The position numbers and the translations under genes are program-made. This document shows, one piece after another, positions 1 through 7,421 of a stretch of DNA of 16,580 bases (the stretch's first letter is position 1; every line of letters starts with the position of its first letter). The notes below the pieces were generated by a model. It saw only the letters and a program-made list of their open reading frames with translations. It did not search any database and had not been told where the DNA came from. This DNA comes from Chloroflexota bacterium (GTDB lineage Bacteria; Chloroflexota; Limnocylindria; Limnocylindrales; CSP1-4), in the NCBI GenBank assembly GCA_016875645.1, contig VGPE01000038.1, positions 1 to 16,580 on the forward strand, given 5' to 3'.

Positions 1-37
1 TACGGGCGGAACGTCTTGGTGCGCATACCAGATTCTC

Positions 38-53
38 CCACCCGCCCGGGTGG
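38..53. terminator. short GC-rich inverted repeat downstream of the flavoprotein gene
   Basis: CCACCC (38-43) and GGGTGG (48-53) form a 6-bp stem with a GCCC loop, about 30 nt past the stop codon of the minus-strand flavoprotein gene. No T-tract follows on either strand, so it could be a weak terminator or simply a chance GC-rich repeat. Confidence 0.25.
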
Positions 54-81
54 CCCCGCTGGCCGATACCGACACACGCTC

Positions 82-1218
82 CTAGCGGCCGAACCAGGCC
101 CTGAGGCGGTCGCCTTCGAAGGCGTGCTTGGCGGCGAGGTGCTCGGGTGCGGGATCCGCGAGGCGGACGGTCGGCGGATCCGCGTAGAACCGGCCGGTGA
201 CCATCGCGGCGGTCCCGCCACCGGTCTCCATGAAGCACGTGCCCTCGCCGGCGAACGTGGCGCTCGGCTCGCGGCCGGCAAACTCGTCTGCGATTCGTGA
301 CGCGACGGCCTCGCCTTCCGCCTGGGCGAACGCGCCGGCCTTGGGCAGCATCTGGCCGTTCGAGAGCGGCACGGCCGTGACGTCGCCGATCGCGTAGACC
401 CCCGGGAACGAGGTTCGCAGCGTCCGCGAGTCCACCTTGACCCACGCTCCACCGTCGGTCAGCCCCGACGCGGCCACGACCCGCGGCACCCGGTGGGGCG
501 GCACGCCGAGCAGCAGGTCATACGACAGACGGGATTCGCCGACCACGACGGCGCCCGGTTCGACCGCCGTCGCCTGACGCTCGCGCAGGAACTCGACGCC
601 GGACAGCTCCAGTCCCAGCTCGAAGGTGCTGCAGCCGGCCTGGCCCAGGATCGGCAGGCTCATCGGCAGCGGGCTGAAGACCTGCAGGGTGGCGTCCACG
701 CCGCGCTCGGCCAGCCGGTCGCGCAGGAGGAGCGCCAGCTCGAAGGGCGCCGGCGGGCACGGATAGGGCGTACCGAAGATGCCGATGAGCAACCGTCCCC
801 CGCGGAACGCCGCGATGGCAGCCCGGCCGCGGTCCGACTGGTTTCGGTCGTAGACGTTGATGACGTGCTCGCGAAAGCCCGGAATCCGGTCCACGTCCTG
901 TTCGGCGCCCAGCGCCACGATCAGGGCATCGCCGGTGAGCCGCCGGCCGTCCACGTCGGCGGCGCGATCCGCGGGGTGGATGGCGTCGATCCCGCCCTGC
1001 ACGACCGTGATGCCGCGCTCGGCCAGGAGCGAGTACGGGCGCTCGCCCGCGGCGATGGCGCCCGGATCCAGCAGGCCCCAGTTCTTGCGCAGGCCCATCA
1101 CGAATGTCGGCCGGCGCTCAACGAGGACGACCTCGTCGGCCGGCTCGAGGCGGTCGCGAAGCCCGACAGCCGCGGCGATCCCGCCGAATCCGCCACCCAG
1201 GATCAGCACCCGTCGCAT
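82..1218 (-). CDS. FAD-dependent sulfide:quinone oxidoreductase/flavocytochrome c-like protein
   Basis: The 378-residue product is a two-dinucleotide-binding-domain flavoprotein. A GGGFGG Rossmann motif sits at residues 8-13, right after the start, and the second FAD motif YAIGDV ends near D279. Two cysteines match the redox-active positions of the SQR/FCSD group: C154 in PYPCPPAPFE and C328 in GTCFMETGGG. In that family these oxidise sulfide and pass electrons through FAD to quinone or cytochrome. The start was set at the ATG at 1218 because MRRVLILGGG begins directly with the first beta strand; an upstream in-frame ATG at 1317 would add 33 low-complexity residues. There is no signal peptide, and no cytochrome or sulfur gene adjoins it. 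It is a single gene, divergent from the secreted-protein gene at 1360. An NADH dehydrogenase-like oxidoreductase is the alternative; the Cys pattern favours SQR-like. Confidence 0.85.
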   Translation of the reverse strand: MRRVLILGGGFGGIAAAVGLRDRLEPADEVVLVERRPTFVMGLRKNWGLLDPGAIAAGERPYSLLAERGITVVQGGIDAIHPADRAADVDGRRLTGDALIVALGAEQDVDRIPGFREHVINVYDRNQSDRGRAAIAAFRGGRLLIGIFGTPYPCPPAPFELALLLRDRLAERGVDATLQVFSPLPMSLPILGQAGCSTFELGLELSGVEFLRERQATAVEPGAVVVGESRLSYDLLLGVPPHRVPRVVAASGLTDGGAWVKVDSRTLRTSFPGVYAIGDVTAVPLSNGQMLPKAGAFAQAEGEAVASRIADEFAGREPSATFAGEGTCFMETGGGTAAMVTGRFYADPPTVRLADPAPEHLAAKHAFEGDRLRAWFGR

Positions 1219-1536
1219 CAGGCCCGCATTGTGCCCCCGGGAGTGGGGTCCTGCTCGTCCGTCGCGGGCGGCGGGAACGGGTGCATGGTTCGATCGGCGC
1301 GGCCGCCGGGGGACCATCGTTCCGCGCGCGTTGAGCTGGCCGGCGCCAGACTCTCCGGCATGTGGAACGGGCGCGCTCGAGGTCCGGCCATCGCGACGGT
1401 CGTCGTCGCGGTCGCGGCGCTGCTGGTCGGGGGCCTGGCAAACTCGGGACCGGCCGACGGCGGGCCCGGCACGACGGCGTCATCGGGTCCCGAAGCCACC
1501 GGGGACGTCCTCGCCCGTCGGAAGCCGCGCGCGACC

Positions 1537-1608
1537 CCGAAACCGACGCCCAGTCCGACCCTGAAACCGACGCCCAGTCCGACCCCGAAACCGACGCCCA
1601 GTCCGACG
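1537..1608 (+). repeat. three 24-bp tandem repeats encoding TPKPTPSP linker
   Basis: Three near-identical 24-bp units (1537-1560, 1561-1584, 1585-1608) differ by one or two bases. They encode PKPTPSPT, LKPTPSPT and PKPTPSPT. Because 24 is a multiple of three, unit gain or loss keeps the frame. Such Pro/Thr/Lys linkers usually hold an extracellular domain away from its membrane anchor. Confidence 0.9.
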
Positions 1609-1719
1609 GCCACGGCCGGCACTGGCGGTCCGACGATCGGTCCCTGTCCGGTGCTGCCGACCGGCAACGTGTGAAACCAACCGGTCGACGGGCTCCCGGT
1701 CAGCACGGACTCGGCGGCC

Positions 1720-2457
1720 ATGATCGCTGCGATCGGCGCGACGGCCGGCCTCCACCCGGACTTCAGCAACCAGGGTGACTACGGCATCCCATTCAACATC
1801 GTCGGGGCGTCCACGCCGCGCTCGACCGTGGACTTCTACTACGCCGCCGAGTCCGACCATCTCGGCTACCCGATCCCGTCGCCGCCCCTGATCGAGGGCG
1901 GGTCCGACCGCCACATCCTGATGATCGATATCGACGCCTGTCGGCTCTACGAGCTGTTCGATGCGCAGCAGGGGAGTGGCGGCTGGACGGCAGGATCGGG
2001 CGCGACCTGGGACCTGCGCTCAAACGCCCTCCGGCCCGAGACCTGGACCAGTGCCGACGCGGCGGGACTGCCCATCTACCCGGGCCTCGTGAAGTTCGAC
2101 GAGGTGACCGCCGGCGCGATCCGCCACGCCATCCGCTTCACGGCGCCGTCCACCTGCGGCGGCTACATCTACCCCGCTCGCCACCAGGCAGGCAGCGGTT
2201 CCTGCTCAACGAAGCCGCCGATGGGCCTGCGTCTCCGCCTCAAGGCGTCGGTGAACCTCTCCAGCTTCGGGACCCAGGCGCGGGTGATCCTCCAGGCGCT
2301 CAAGACGTACGGGATGATCCTCGCCGACAACGGCTCGCCGCTCTACATCACCGGCGCACCCGACCGGCGCTGGGATGATGACGTCCTGCACGCCCTCCAC
2401 ACCATCAAGGGCACTGACTTCGAGGTCGTCGACACGAGCGGCCTGGTCAACCGCTAG
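1720..2457 (+). CDS. C-terminal domain of the interrupted secreted protein (re-initiation ORF, unknown function)
   Basis: This is the intact open part after the TGA, 245 residues from ATG 1720. It holds the main conserved domain, with runs such as DLRSNALRPETWTSADAAGL, GLVKFDEV, HAIRFTAPST and the late GMILADNGSPLYITG. These are typical of a family of secreted proteins of unknown function in actinobacteria and Chloroflexota. Without the upstream signal sequence it would stay in the cytoplasm if translated by re-initiation, and no clear ribosome site precedes 1720. Conservation of the protein over this length suggests the interruption is recent or artefactual. It overlaps the stop of the convergent MBL-like gene by 11 bp. 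I do not recognise a catalytic motif. Confidence 0.5.
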   Translation: MIAAIGATAGLHPDFSNQGDYGIPFNIVGASTPRSTVDFYYAAESDHLGYPIPSPPLIEGGSDRHILMIDIDACRLYELFDAQQGSGGWTAGSGATWDLRSNALRPETWTSADAAGLPIYPGLVKFDEVTAGAIRHAIRFTAPSTCGGYIYPARHQAGSGSCSTKPPMGLRLRLKASVNLSSFGTQARVILQALKTYGMILADNGSPLYITGAPDRRWDDDVLHALHTIKGTDFEVVDTSGLVNR

Positions 2458-3085
2458 GCAGCGCCCGGCCGGGTTCGTACCAGGCGCCCTCCACGCCGAT
2501 CTCGCCGAACGGCGGCACGAGGCCCTGGTCCAGGGCACGGATCGTCGGCCGCCCGATGTGCGCGAACACGAGCCGCCGGACGTCCGCGCGACGCGCCGCG
2601 TCCGCCACGTCGAGCAGCGCCATGTGCCCGCCGGTGCCCCCGCGGAATCGGATGGGCCGGCCCCAGCCCGCCACTTCGGCGAACAGCAGATCGGCGCCGG
2701 CCGCCCACGCGGGGAACGCGCTGAACTCCGGTGCCCAGGCGGTGACCGTGCCGGCCGCGACGATCCGGTAGCCGACCGTCGGCCGGACCGTGTGCTCCAT
2801 CGGGCGTGCTTCCACCACGAGGCCGCCACGGGCGAAGCCGGCCATCGCCGCCACCAGGCCGCGCGCCCGCGCGAGACGCCGGATCGCGGCCCCCAGCTCG
2901 GCGCGTTCGTCGGTTACCAGCCAGGCGTCCAGCGGGCCGTCGGGCTCGGCGCCCGGGCCGCCGTCGAACGCGACGTGCAGCTCGTCGAACTCGAGCAGGA
3001 GTCCCGCCGGCGCGAACCGCGCGGATTTCATCGCGCCCACTCCGAGCAGGCGCAGCCTCGGCGGCGCGCCCGGTCGCGCCGTCAT
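2447..3085 (-). CDS. MBL-fold-like protein lacking the HxHxDH motif
   Basis: The 212-residue protein begins like a metallo-beta-lactamase-fold protein: LRLLGVGA at 11-18 (usual LxxLGxGxA) and LLLEFDELHVAFDGGPG at 29-45. It ends with the late family features GGHMALLDVADAA (H154) and VRRLVFAHIGRP (H176), plus H98 in EHTVRPTVGYRI and D132 in GADLLFAE. The stretch that should hold HxHxDH reads PLDAWLVTDERAEL (51-64), so the first three metal ligands are absent. It may bind one metal, or none, and act as a binding or regulatory protein. The ATG at 3085 overlaps the stop of the MFS gene by 4 bp (ATGA), so the two are probably translated together. The convergent gene at 2457 overlaps its 3' end. Confidence 0.75.
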   Translation of the reverse strand: MTARPGAPPRLRLLGVGAMKSARFAPAGLLLEFDELHVAFDGGPGAEPDGPLDAWLVTDERAELGAAIRRLARARGLVAAMAGFARGGLVVEARPMEHTVRPTVGYRIVAAGTVTAWAPEFSAFPAWAAGADLLFAEVAGWGRPIRFRGGTGGHMALLDVADAARRADVRRLVFAHIGRPTIRALDQGLVPPFGEIGVEGAWYEPGRALPSG

Positions 3086-4356
3086 TCCGAAGGTGCGGCC
3101 GGTGTGCGTCGGCGCCGGCGCCCGTCCGCTGCGAAGAGGAGGGCACCGGCCAGGCTCACGACTGACGCGGCGACGAGCGCTGCCGGGATGCCCACGTGGT
3201 CGGCCAGGAACGCGGCGAGCAGCGGCGCGATCACGCCGGCGAGATAGACGAGCGTCGTGTCAACGCTCGTGAACGTCACGCCGAAGCCCTTGGGCACGGT
3301 CGCCATCATCTGGTCGAACATCGCGAGGCTCACGCCGGCGGCGAACACTGCCCCGATGCCCACGATTGCCGCCGTGAGTTCCACCGAGCGCGTCAGCGAC
3401 ATCACCGCGGGCACCGCTGACGCCCCGATCGTGGCCGCGATCAGGACGAACCGCGACCCACGCACGCGGCTCTGGTGCCGCCAGAGCGCATAGCCCACCA
3501 GCAGCATCAACGCCTGGGCAGTTCCGATCAGGCCGATCCACGCGTCCGACGCCGCGAGCACCCGGACGTAGAACAGCGGCAGCAGCGGGACGGAGATCGC
3601 CGCCCCGATCGCGTAGAGGAAGTGGCGAGCTGTGAAGGCGAGGAAGGCGGGCTGCGAGCGGACCCGCGCCACCGTCTCGCCCAGGCGGAGCATATTGCGC
3701 GCGCCGCCGCCGACGATCGTGGGCGGGTGGTCGGGCACGCGGATCGCCGACGCATACCGGAAGGCGATCAGGCCGAGCAGGCCGAGGCCTGCGAACACGA
3801 GCTGGTAGCTGCCCGGGAATTCCAGGGCTCCCAGGACCTGGCCGACCACCGCCAGCGACAAGCCGGTCATGAGCCCCAGGATGGACCAGCGCCGGCTCAT
3901 CAGCTCGTAGCGGCCACGGGCGCCCGCAGTGGCGTCCATCACCACCGCGAATGAGATGCTCGTCACGGTGGAAAACAGCGTGACCACCGCCCAGATCGCG
4001 AGGATGCCGGGCACGACAAGGTCCTGCGGCAGCACGAACGAGGCGATCGCGATCGCCACGTATCCCATCTGGCCGCCGAGCCGGCCGCGGCTGTACCACG
4101 GGATGATGTTCCGGCGGGTCTGGATGAGGCCGCCGAACGGGATCGCCAGGATCACGCCGGTCAGGCTGGGCAGCGCGACCAGCAGGCTCACCTCGAGGTT
4201 CGTCGCGCCGAGACGCGCCAGGAAGACCGGCAGGAACGTCGAAGCCGCGCTGATGATGCCGATCAGAGCCGACTCGATGTACGCGACCCGGAAGTTGTGT
4301 CGCTCGTCGGGCGTGGCCCCGACTGGCGCGTCCAGGAAGCGGTCGAGGGACGGCAC
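3082..4356 (-). CDS. MFS transporter
   Basis: The 424-residue polytopic membrane protein has about 12 hydrophobic segments, beginning with VAYIESALIGIISAASTFLP and ending near VAASVVSLAGALLFAADG, followed by an Arg-rich cytoplasmic tail (RRRRR). Length and layout fit the major facilitator superfamily. The loop after helix 2 reads GGLIQTRRNIIPWYSRGR, a loose form of the MFS motif A region. The substrate cannot be read from sequence. The start was set at GTG 4356 (VPSLDRFLD) because it precedes the first charged amphipathic stretch; the in-frame ATG at 4512 would add 52 Gly/Pro/Arg-rich residues of non-coding appearance. It is the first gene of a two-gene unit with the MBL-like protein, and divergent from the Lon-like protease. 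Confidence 0.85.
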   Translation of the reverse strand: MPSLDRFLDAPVGATPDERHNFRVAYIESALIGIISAASTFLPVFLARLGATNLEVSLLVALPSLTGVILAIPFGGLIQTRRNIIPWYSRGRLGGQMGYVAIAIASFVLPQDLVVPGILAIWAVVTLFSTVTSISFAVVMDATAGARGRYELMSRRWSILGLMTGLSLAVVGQVLGALEFPGSYQLVFAGLGLLGLIAFRYASAIRVPDHPPTIVGGGARNMLRLGETVARVRSQPAFLAFTARHFLYAIGAAISVPLLPLFYVRVLAASDAWIGLIGTAQALMLLVGYALWRHQSRVRGSRFVLIAATIGASAVPAVMSLTRSVELTAAIVGIGAVFAAGVSLAMFDQMMATVPKGFGVTFTSVDTTLVYLAGVIAPLLAAFLADHVGIPAALVAASVVSLAGALLFAADGRRRRRTPAAPSE

Positions 4357-4462
4357 AGCCCGATCGTAGCGAAGCCCCGTCGGGTGCTTCGGGCGTCCGC
4401 GCGCGGCGGGCCCCTCGGGGTCGGATCGGACCGCCGTCACCCCCGCGCCGCCCCCTCCCTGC

Positions 4463-4493
4463 GGGCCGTTCGGCCCTGCCGCCTGAGTACACT
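4463..4493 (+). promoter_or_regulatory. candidate regulatory patch between divergent MFS and Lon-like genes
   Basis: The 197-bp spacer 4357-4553 holds a small inverted repeat, GGGCC-GTTC-GGCCC (4463-4476), and a -10-like TACACT at 4488-4493. This would place transcription start near 4500 and leave about a 50-nt leader before the Lon-like ATG. No good -35 box is seen at the right distance. The TTGACA at 4506-4511 has no partner -10. Weak evidence. Confidence 0.2.
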
Positions 4494-4553
4494 CTCGGCC
4501 GACGCTTGACATCGGAGCGGCAGTGCCGCCCGGGACAGCCAGGGGAGCCGACG

Positions 4554-6977
4554 ATGAAGGGCCTCGGCGCGGAGCGCCTTGTCCGCCACTGCGATCCGGC
4601 CACGCTGGGATTCTCGACCAGCGCGGACCTTTCGGACCTGGCCGCGGTGGTCGGGCAGGATCGCGCCGTCGAGGCGATCGACTTCACGATCGCGATGCGA
4701 CCGCACCACTACCACCTGTTCGCGCATGGGCAGGAAGGCTCCGGTCGACACGCCATCGTCCTGGCGGCCCTCGCCCGCGACGCGGCAGCGCGTCCCGTGG
4801 CTGACGACTGGTGCTACGTCTACAACTTCGGCGATCCGCGCCGGCCGAAGGCGCTGCGCGTACCGGCCGGCCGGGGCTCGGACCTGCGGTCACGGATGCG
4901 CGAACTGATCAGGGAATTGACGTCCTCGTTGCCCGCGGCCTTCGAGAGCGATGCGTACAGAACGCGGCGCCTCGCCCTGGAGGAGGTACTCAAGCGCGAC
5001 CGCGACGCCGCCTTCGAGGCCATCGAGCGCCGGGCCGCCGCGATGGACATCGCCCTCGCACGCACGCCGATGGGCGTCGGGCTCGCGATCGCACGCGGCG
5101 GCCAGGTCCTGGAACCTGAGCAGTTCGAGCAACTCCCCGCCGCGGAGCAGGCGCGCCTGCGAGCCGCGATGGAATCGCTGGAGGGCGACCTCAAGGCGCT
5201 TCTCGCCAGCATCCCGGCTCGAGAGCGCGCGCACCGCCGCCAGGTCCGCGAGCTGAACCGCGAGTTCGCCCAGGCGGCAGTCGAACAACTGATCGACGAG
5301 GTTCGGCCCGCGTTCGACGACCTGCCGCCGGTCATCGCGCACCTGGATGCCGTGCAGGCGGACCTCGTGGACAACGCCGAGGAGTTCGTGGCAACCGCGA
5401 TGCAGGCGGAGGGTCGCCCGGCAGGCGCCGTCGAGGCTGGCGCGACCGGCGCGGTCCATCGCTGCGAGGTCAACCTGCTCGTCGACCACGCCGGGGAGAC
5501 CGGCGCACCCGTCCTGTACGAGGACCTCCCCACGCAGCCCAACCTCATCGGCCGCATCGAGCAGGTCGCGCGGCTGGGGGCACTCCTGACAAACTTCACC
5601 CTGGTCAAAGGCGGCGCGCTGCACCGCGCAAACGGCGGCTATCTCGTGCTCGACGCGCGGCGCGTTCTGCTCCAGCCGCTCGCATGGGATGAGCTCAAGC
5701 GTGCGCTGCGCACGCGCGAACTGCGGTTCGACGGCTTGACGGCTGCCCTGCCCTGGCTCCAGACGGCCACACTTGAGCCCGAGCCGATCCCGCTCGACCT
5801 CACGGTCGTGCTGATCGGGACCTGGTTCGAGGCTCAGCTCCTCGCGACTGCAGACCCGGACTTCCCCGAGCTGTTCAAGCTGCAGGCCGACTTCATCGAT
5901 CATGTCGATCGGACGTTCGAGAGCGAGCGCCTGTATGCCGAGCTGCTCGCGACGATCGCCCGACGCGAACAGCTGCTGCCCTTCGAGGCTGACGGCCTCG
6001 CGGCGGCCATCGATCATGCCGCTCGGCTTGCCGAGCGCGCCAACTGGCTGGCGACCACCATGGGCAAGCTGATCGACCTGCTGCGCGAAGCGCACGCGGG
6101 CGCCGCGGCGCGATCCGCGGACTCGGTCGGCCGGGACGACGTCCTCGGCGCGATCGAACGACGACGGCGGTTTGCGGGGCGGCTTGCGGAGGAGCGGCGA
6201 CGCGCGGTCCGCGACGGAGTGGTGCACATCGACGTGACCGGCACGGTCGTGGGGCAGGTCAACGCGCTGTCGGTGGTGACTCTGCCGGAGATCACGCTGG
6301 GCTGGCCCTCGCGCGTGACCGCCCAGGTCCGCCTCGGCCGCGGCGACGTCGTCGATATCGAGCGCGAGGTCGAGCTGGGCGGCCCGCTGCACTCCAAGGG
6401 CGTCCTGATCCTCGGCGGCTTCCTCGGAGGACTGTTCGGGCGCAACCGGCCGCTGGCGCTGGCCGCAACGATCGGGTTCGAGCAGTCGTACGGGTCGGTG
6501 GAAGGCGACAGCGCGTCGCTGGCCGAGCTCTGCGGCCTGCTCTCGGCCATCGGCCGCATCCCGCTGCGGCAGTCGCTTGCGGTGACCGGCTCCGTGGACC
6601 AGCTGGGTCGCGTACAGGCCGTGGGCGCCGTGAATTCCAAGATCGAAGGCTTCTTCGAGGTCTGCGCGGACCGGGGGCTGACCGGCAGCGAGGGGGTGAT
6701 CATTCCGGCGGCCAATGTTCAGACCCTCATGCTCCGCGCCGACACCGTCGAGGCCGTGCGCACCGGGCAGTTCACGATCCACGCGGTGGAGACGGTTGCC
6801 GAGGCCCTGGAGCTGCTGACCGGCATGCCGGCGGGCGACCCGACCCCCGACGGCCGCTACCCGCCGGACACGGCCTTCGGGATGGTGGACGCGGCGCTGG
6901 AGGCGCTGGCCGAGCGGGCAAAGGAGCTCAGCGCGATGACTGGTGCCGTGCCGGGGGAGGCGCCAACGGTCGCCTGA
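4554..6977 (+). CDS. Lon-like (LonB/AAA_32 type) ATP-binding S16 protease
   Basis: The 807-residue protein has the AAA_32 plus Lon S16 arrangement. An N-terminal GQDRAVEAIDF helix (34-44) leads into a Walker A-like loop, GQEGSGRH (59-66), in which Arg65 replaces the usual Lys. A long helical insertion spans roughly 105-300. The Walker B-like strand ANGGYLVLDARRVL has D367. The C-terminal protease domain shows EGDSASLAELCGLL with nucleophile S655, and VGAVNSKIEGFFEVC with K696, the Ser-Lys dyad of Lon. It should degrade proteins in the cytosol; whether it hydrolyses ATP is uncertain. The start is ATG 4554, preceded by AGGGGAG at 4541-4547; an in-frame ATG at 4506 lies further upstream. It ends 6 bp before the convergent carbamate kinase remnant. 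Confidence 0.92.
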   Translation: MKGLGAERLVRHCDPATLGFSTSADLSDLAAVVGQDRAVEAIDFTIAMRPHHYHLFAHGQEGSGRHAIVLAALARDAAARPVADDWCYVYNFGDPRRPKALRVPAGRGSDLRSRMRELIRELTSSLPAAFESDAYRTRRLALEEVLKRDRDAAFEAIERRAAAMDIALARTPMGVGLAIARGGQVLEPEQFEQLPAAEQARLRAAMESLEGDLKALLASIPARERAHRRQVRELNREFAQAAVEQLIDEVRPAFDDLPPVIAHLDAVQADLVDNAEEFVATAMQAEGRPAGAVEAGATGAVHRCEVNLLVDHAGETGAPVLYEDLPTQPNLIGRIEQVARLGALLTNFTLVKGGALHRANGGYLVLDARRVLLQPLAWDELKRALRTRELRFDGLTAALPWLQTATLEPEPIPLDLTVVLIGTWFEAQLLATADPDFPELFKLQADFIDHVDRTFESERLYAELLATIARREQLLPFEADGLAAAIDHAARLAERANWLATTMGKLIDLLREAHAGAAARSADSVGRDDVLGAIERRRRFAGRLAEERRRAVRDGVVHIDVTGTVVGQVNALSVVTLPEITLGWPSRVTAQVRLGRGDVVDIEREVELGGPLHSKGVLILGGFLGGLFGRNRPLALAATIGFEQSYGSVEGDSASLAELCGLLSAIGRIPLRQSLAVTGSVDQLGRVQAVGAVNSKIEGFFEVCADRGLTGSEGVIIPAANVQTLMLRADTVEAVRTGQFTIHAVETVAEALELLTGMPAGDPTPDGRYPPDTAFGMVDAALEALAERAKELSAMTGAVPGEAPTVA

Positions 6978-6983
6978 CGTGCG

Positions 6984-7421
6984 CTACGCCGTCGCGTCGC
7001 CCACCCGTGTCCCGGCTTCGCCGCGCAGCACCATCGCAGCCTCGTCGAGCGACCCGATCGCAGCGAGGCCGCCAGTCCGAGCCGCGAACGCCGCCGCAGC
7101 CGCCACCTTTGGACCCATCGAGCCCGCGGCGAACGTCCCGTCGGCGATGCCCGCCTGAGCCTCCGCGAGCGAGAGGTGCCGGATCGGGGTCGCGCCGGGC
7201 GTGCCCCAGCCGCGCTGTACGGCGCGGACGTCGGTCAGCAGCAGGAGGGCCCCGGCGCCCACGGCCTCGGCCAGCACCACTGCGGCCAGGTCCTTGTCCA
7301 CCACTGCCTGTACGCCGGCCAGGGCGCCGCCCGCGACACGCTCCACGGGGATCCCGCCGCCATCCGATGCGATCACGAGGCAGCCGCACTCGGCGAGTCG
7401 CCGGATGGCTTCAGCCTCGCG
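6984..7421 (-). pseudogene. arcC: carbamate kinase, C-terminal half only
   Basis: The readable homology starts at REAEAIRRLAE and runs through VIASDGGGIPVER, AVVDKDLAAVVLAE, LLLLTDVRAVQRGWGTP and FAAGSMGPKVAAAAAF to IGSLDEAAMVLRGEAGT. This is the carbamate kinase C-terminal lobe in order, with conserved DKD and GSMGPK motifs. Carbamate kinase is about 310 residues; the first 170 or so, including the N-terminal GGNA and HGNGPQ loops, are missing. The frame stays open to an ATG at 7466, but the extra 15 residues (MTPQPARSLLRRRSG) do not match the family and are antisense to CPBP coding sequence. The normal enzyme makes ATP from carbamoyl phosphate. The remnant lacks half of its active site and should be inactive. 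It stops at TAG 6984, converging on the Lon-like gene. Confidence 0.8.

Larger units (their letters stand above)
1360..2457 (+). pseudogene. secreted protein with Pro-rich linker, interrupted by in-frame TGA at 1672
   Basis: One reading frame runs from ATG 1360 to TAG 2457 (365 codons before the stop), broken only by TGA at 1672-1674 (codon 105). The N-terminus (MWNGRARGP, then a hydrophobic stretch of about 20 residues ending GGLA) looks like a signal peptide or anchor. A Thr/Pro/Lys linker follows, then the start of a globular domain, CPVLPTGNV. After the TGA the frame continues as NQPVDGLPVSTDSAAM into the rest of the same domain. Homologues I recall carry Trp in the NVWN motif here, so TGG to TGA is a one-base change. 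TGA is a normal stop elsewhere in this window, so a nonsense mutation or a sequence error is more likely than recoding. No good Shine-Dalgarno is visible before 1360. The function of the family is unknown. Confidence 0.75.

Noticed and set aside
493..1317. Long plus-strand frame running into the secreted-protein gene
   Set aside because: Most of it is antisense to the flavoprotein; only the part from ATG 1360, with a signal peptide, looks coding.
1537..1608. CRISPR-like repeat array
   Set aside because: The units are contiguous without spacers and encode a Pro/Thr linker in frame.
1672..1674. TGA read as Trp by an alternative genetic code
   Set aside because: Several intact genes in this window end with TGA at the expected length, so TGA is a normal stop here.
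2464..2473. CCCGGCCGGG palindrome near the convergent stops
   Set aside because: Only 10 bp, without a loop, and inside the coding end of the MBL-like gene; too common in GC-rich DNA to call a terminator.
4357..4512. N-terminal extension of the MFS gene
   Set aside because: The added 52 residues are Gly/Pro/Arg-rich with no membrane or family features, and they fill the divergent promoter spacer.
4890..6782. 630-codon open frame antisense to the Lon-like gene
   Set aside because: It mirrors the codon pattern of the real gene, has no recognisable family features, and the opposite strand shows clear Lon motifs.
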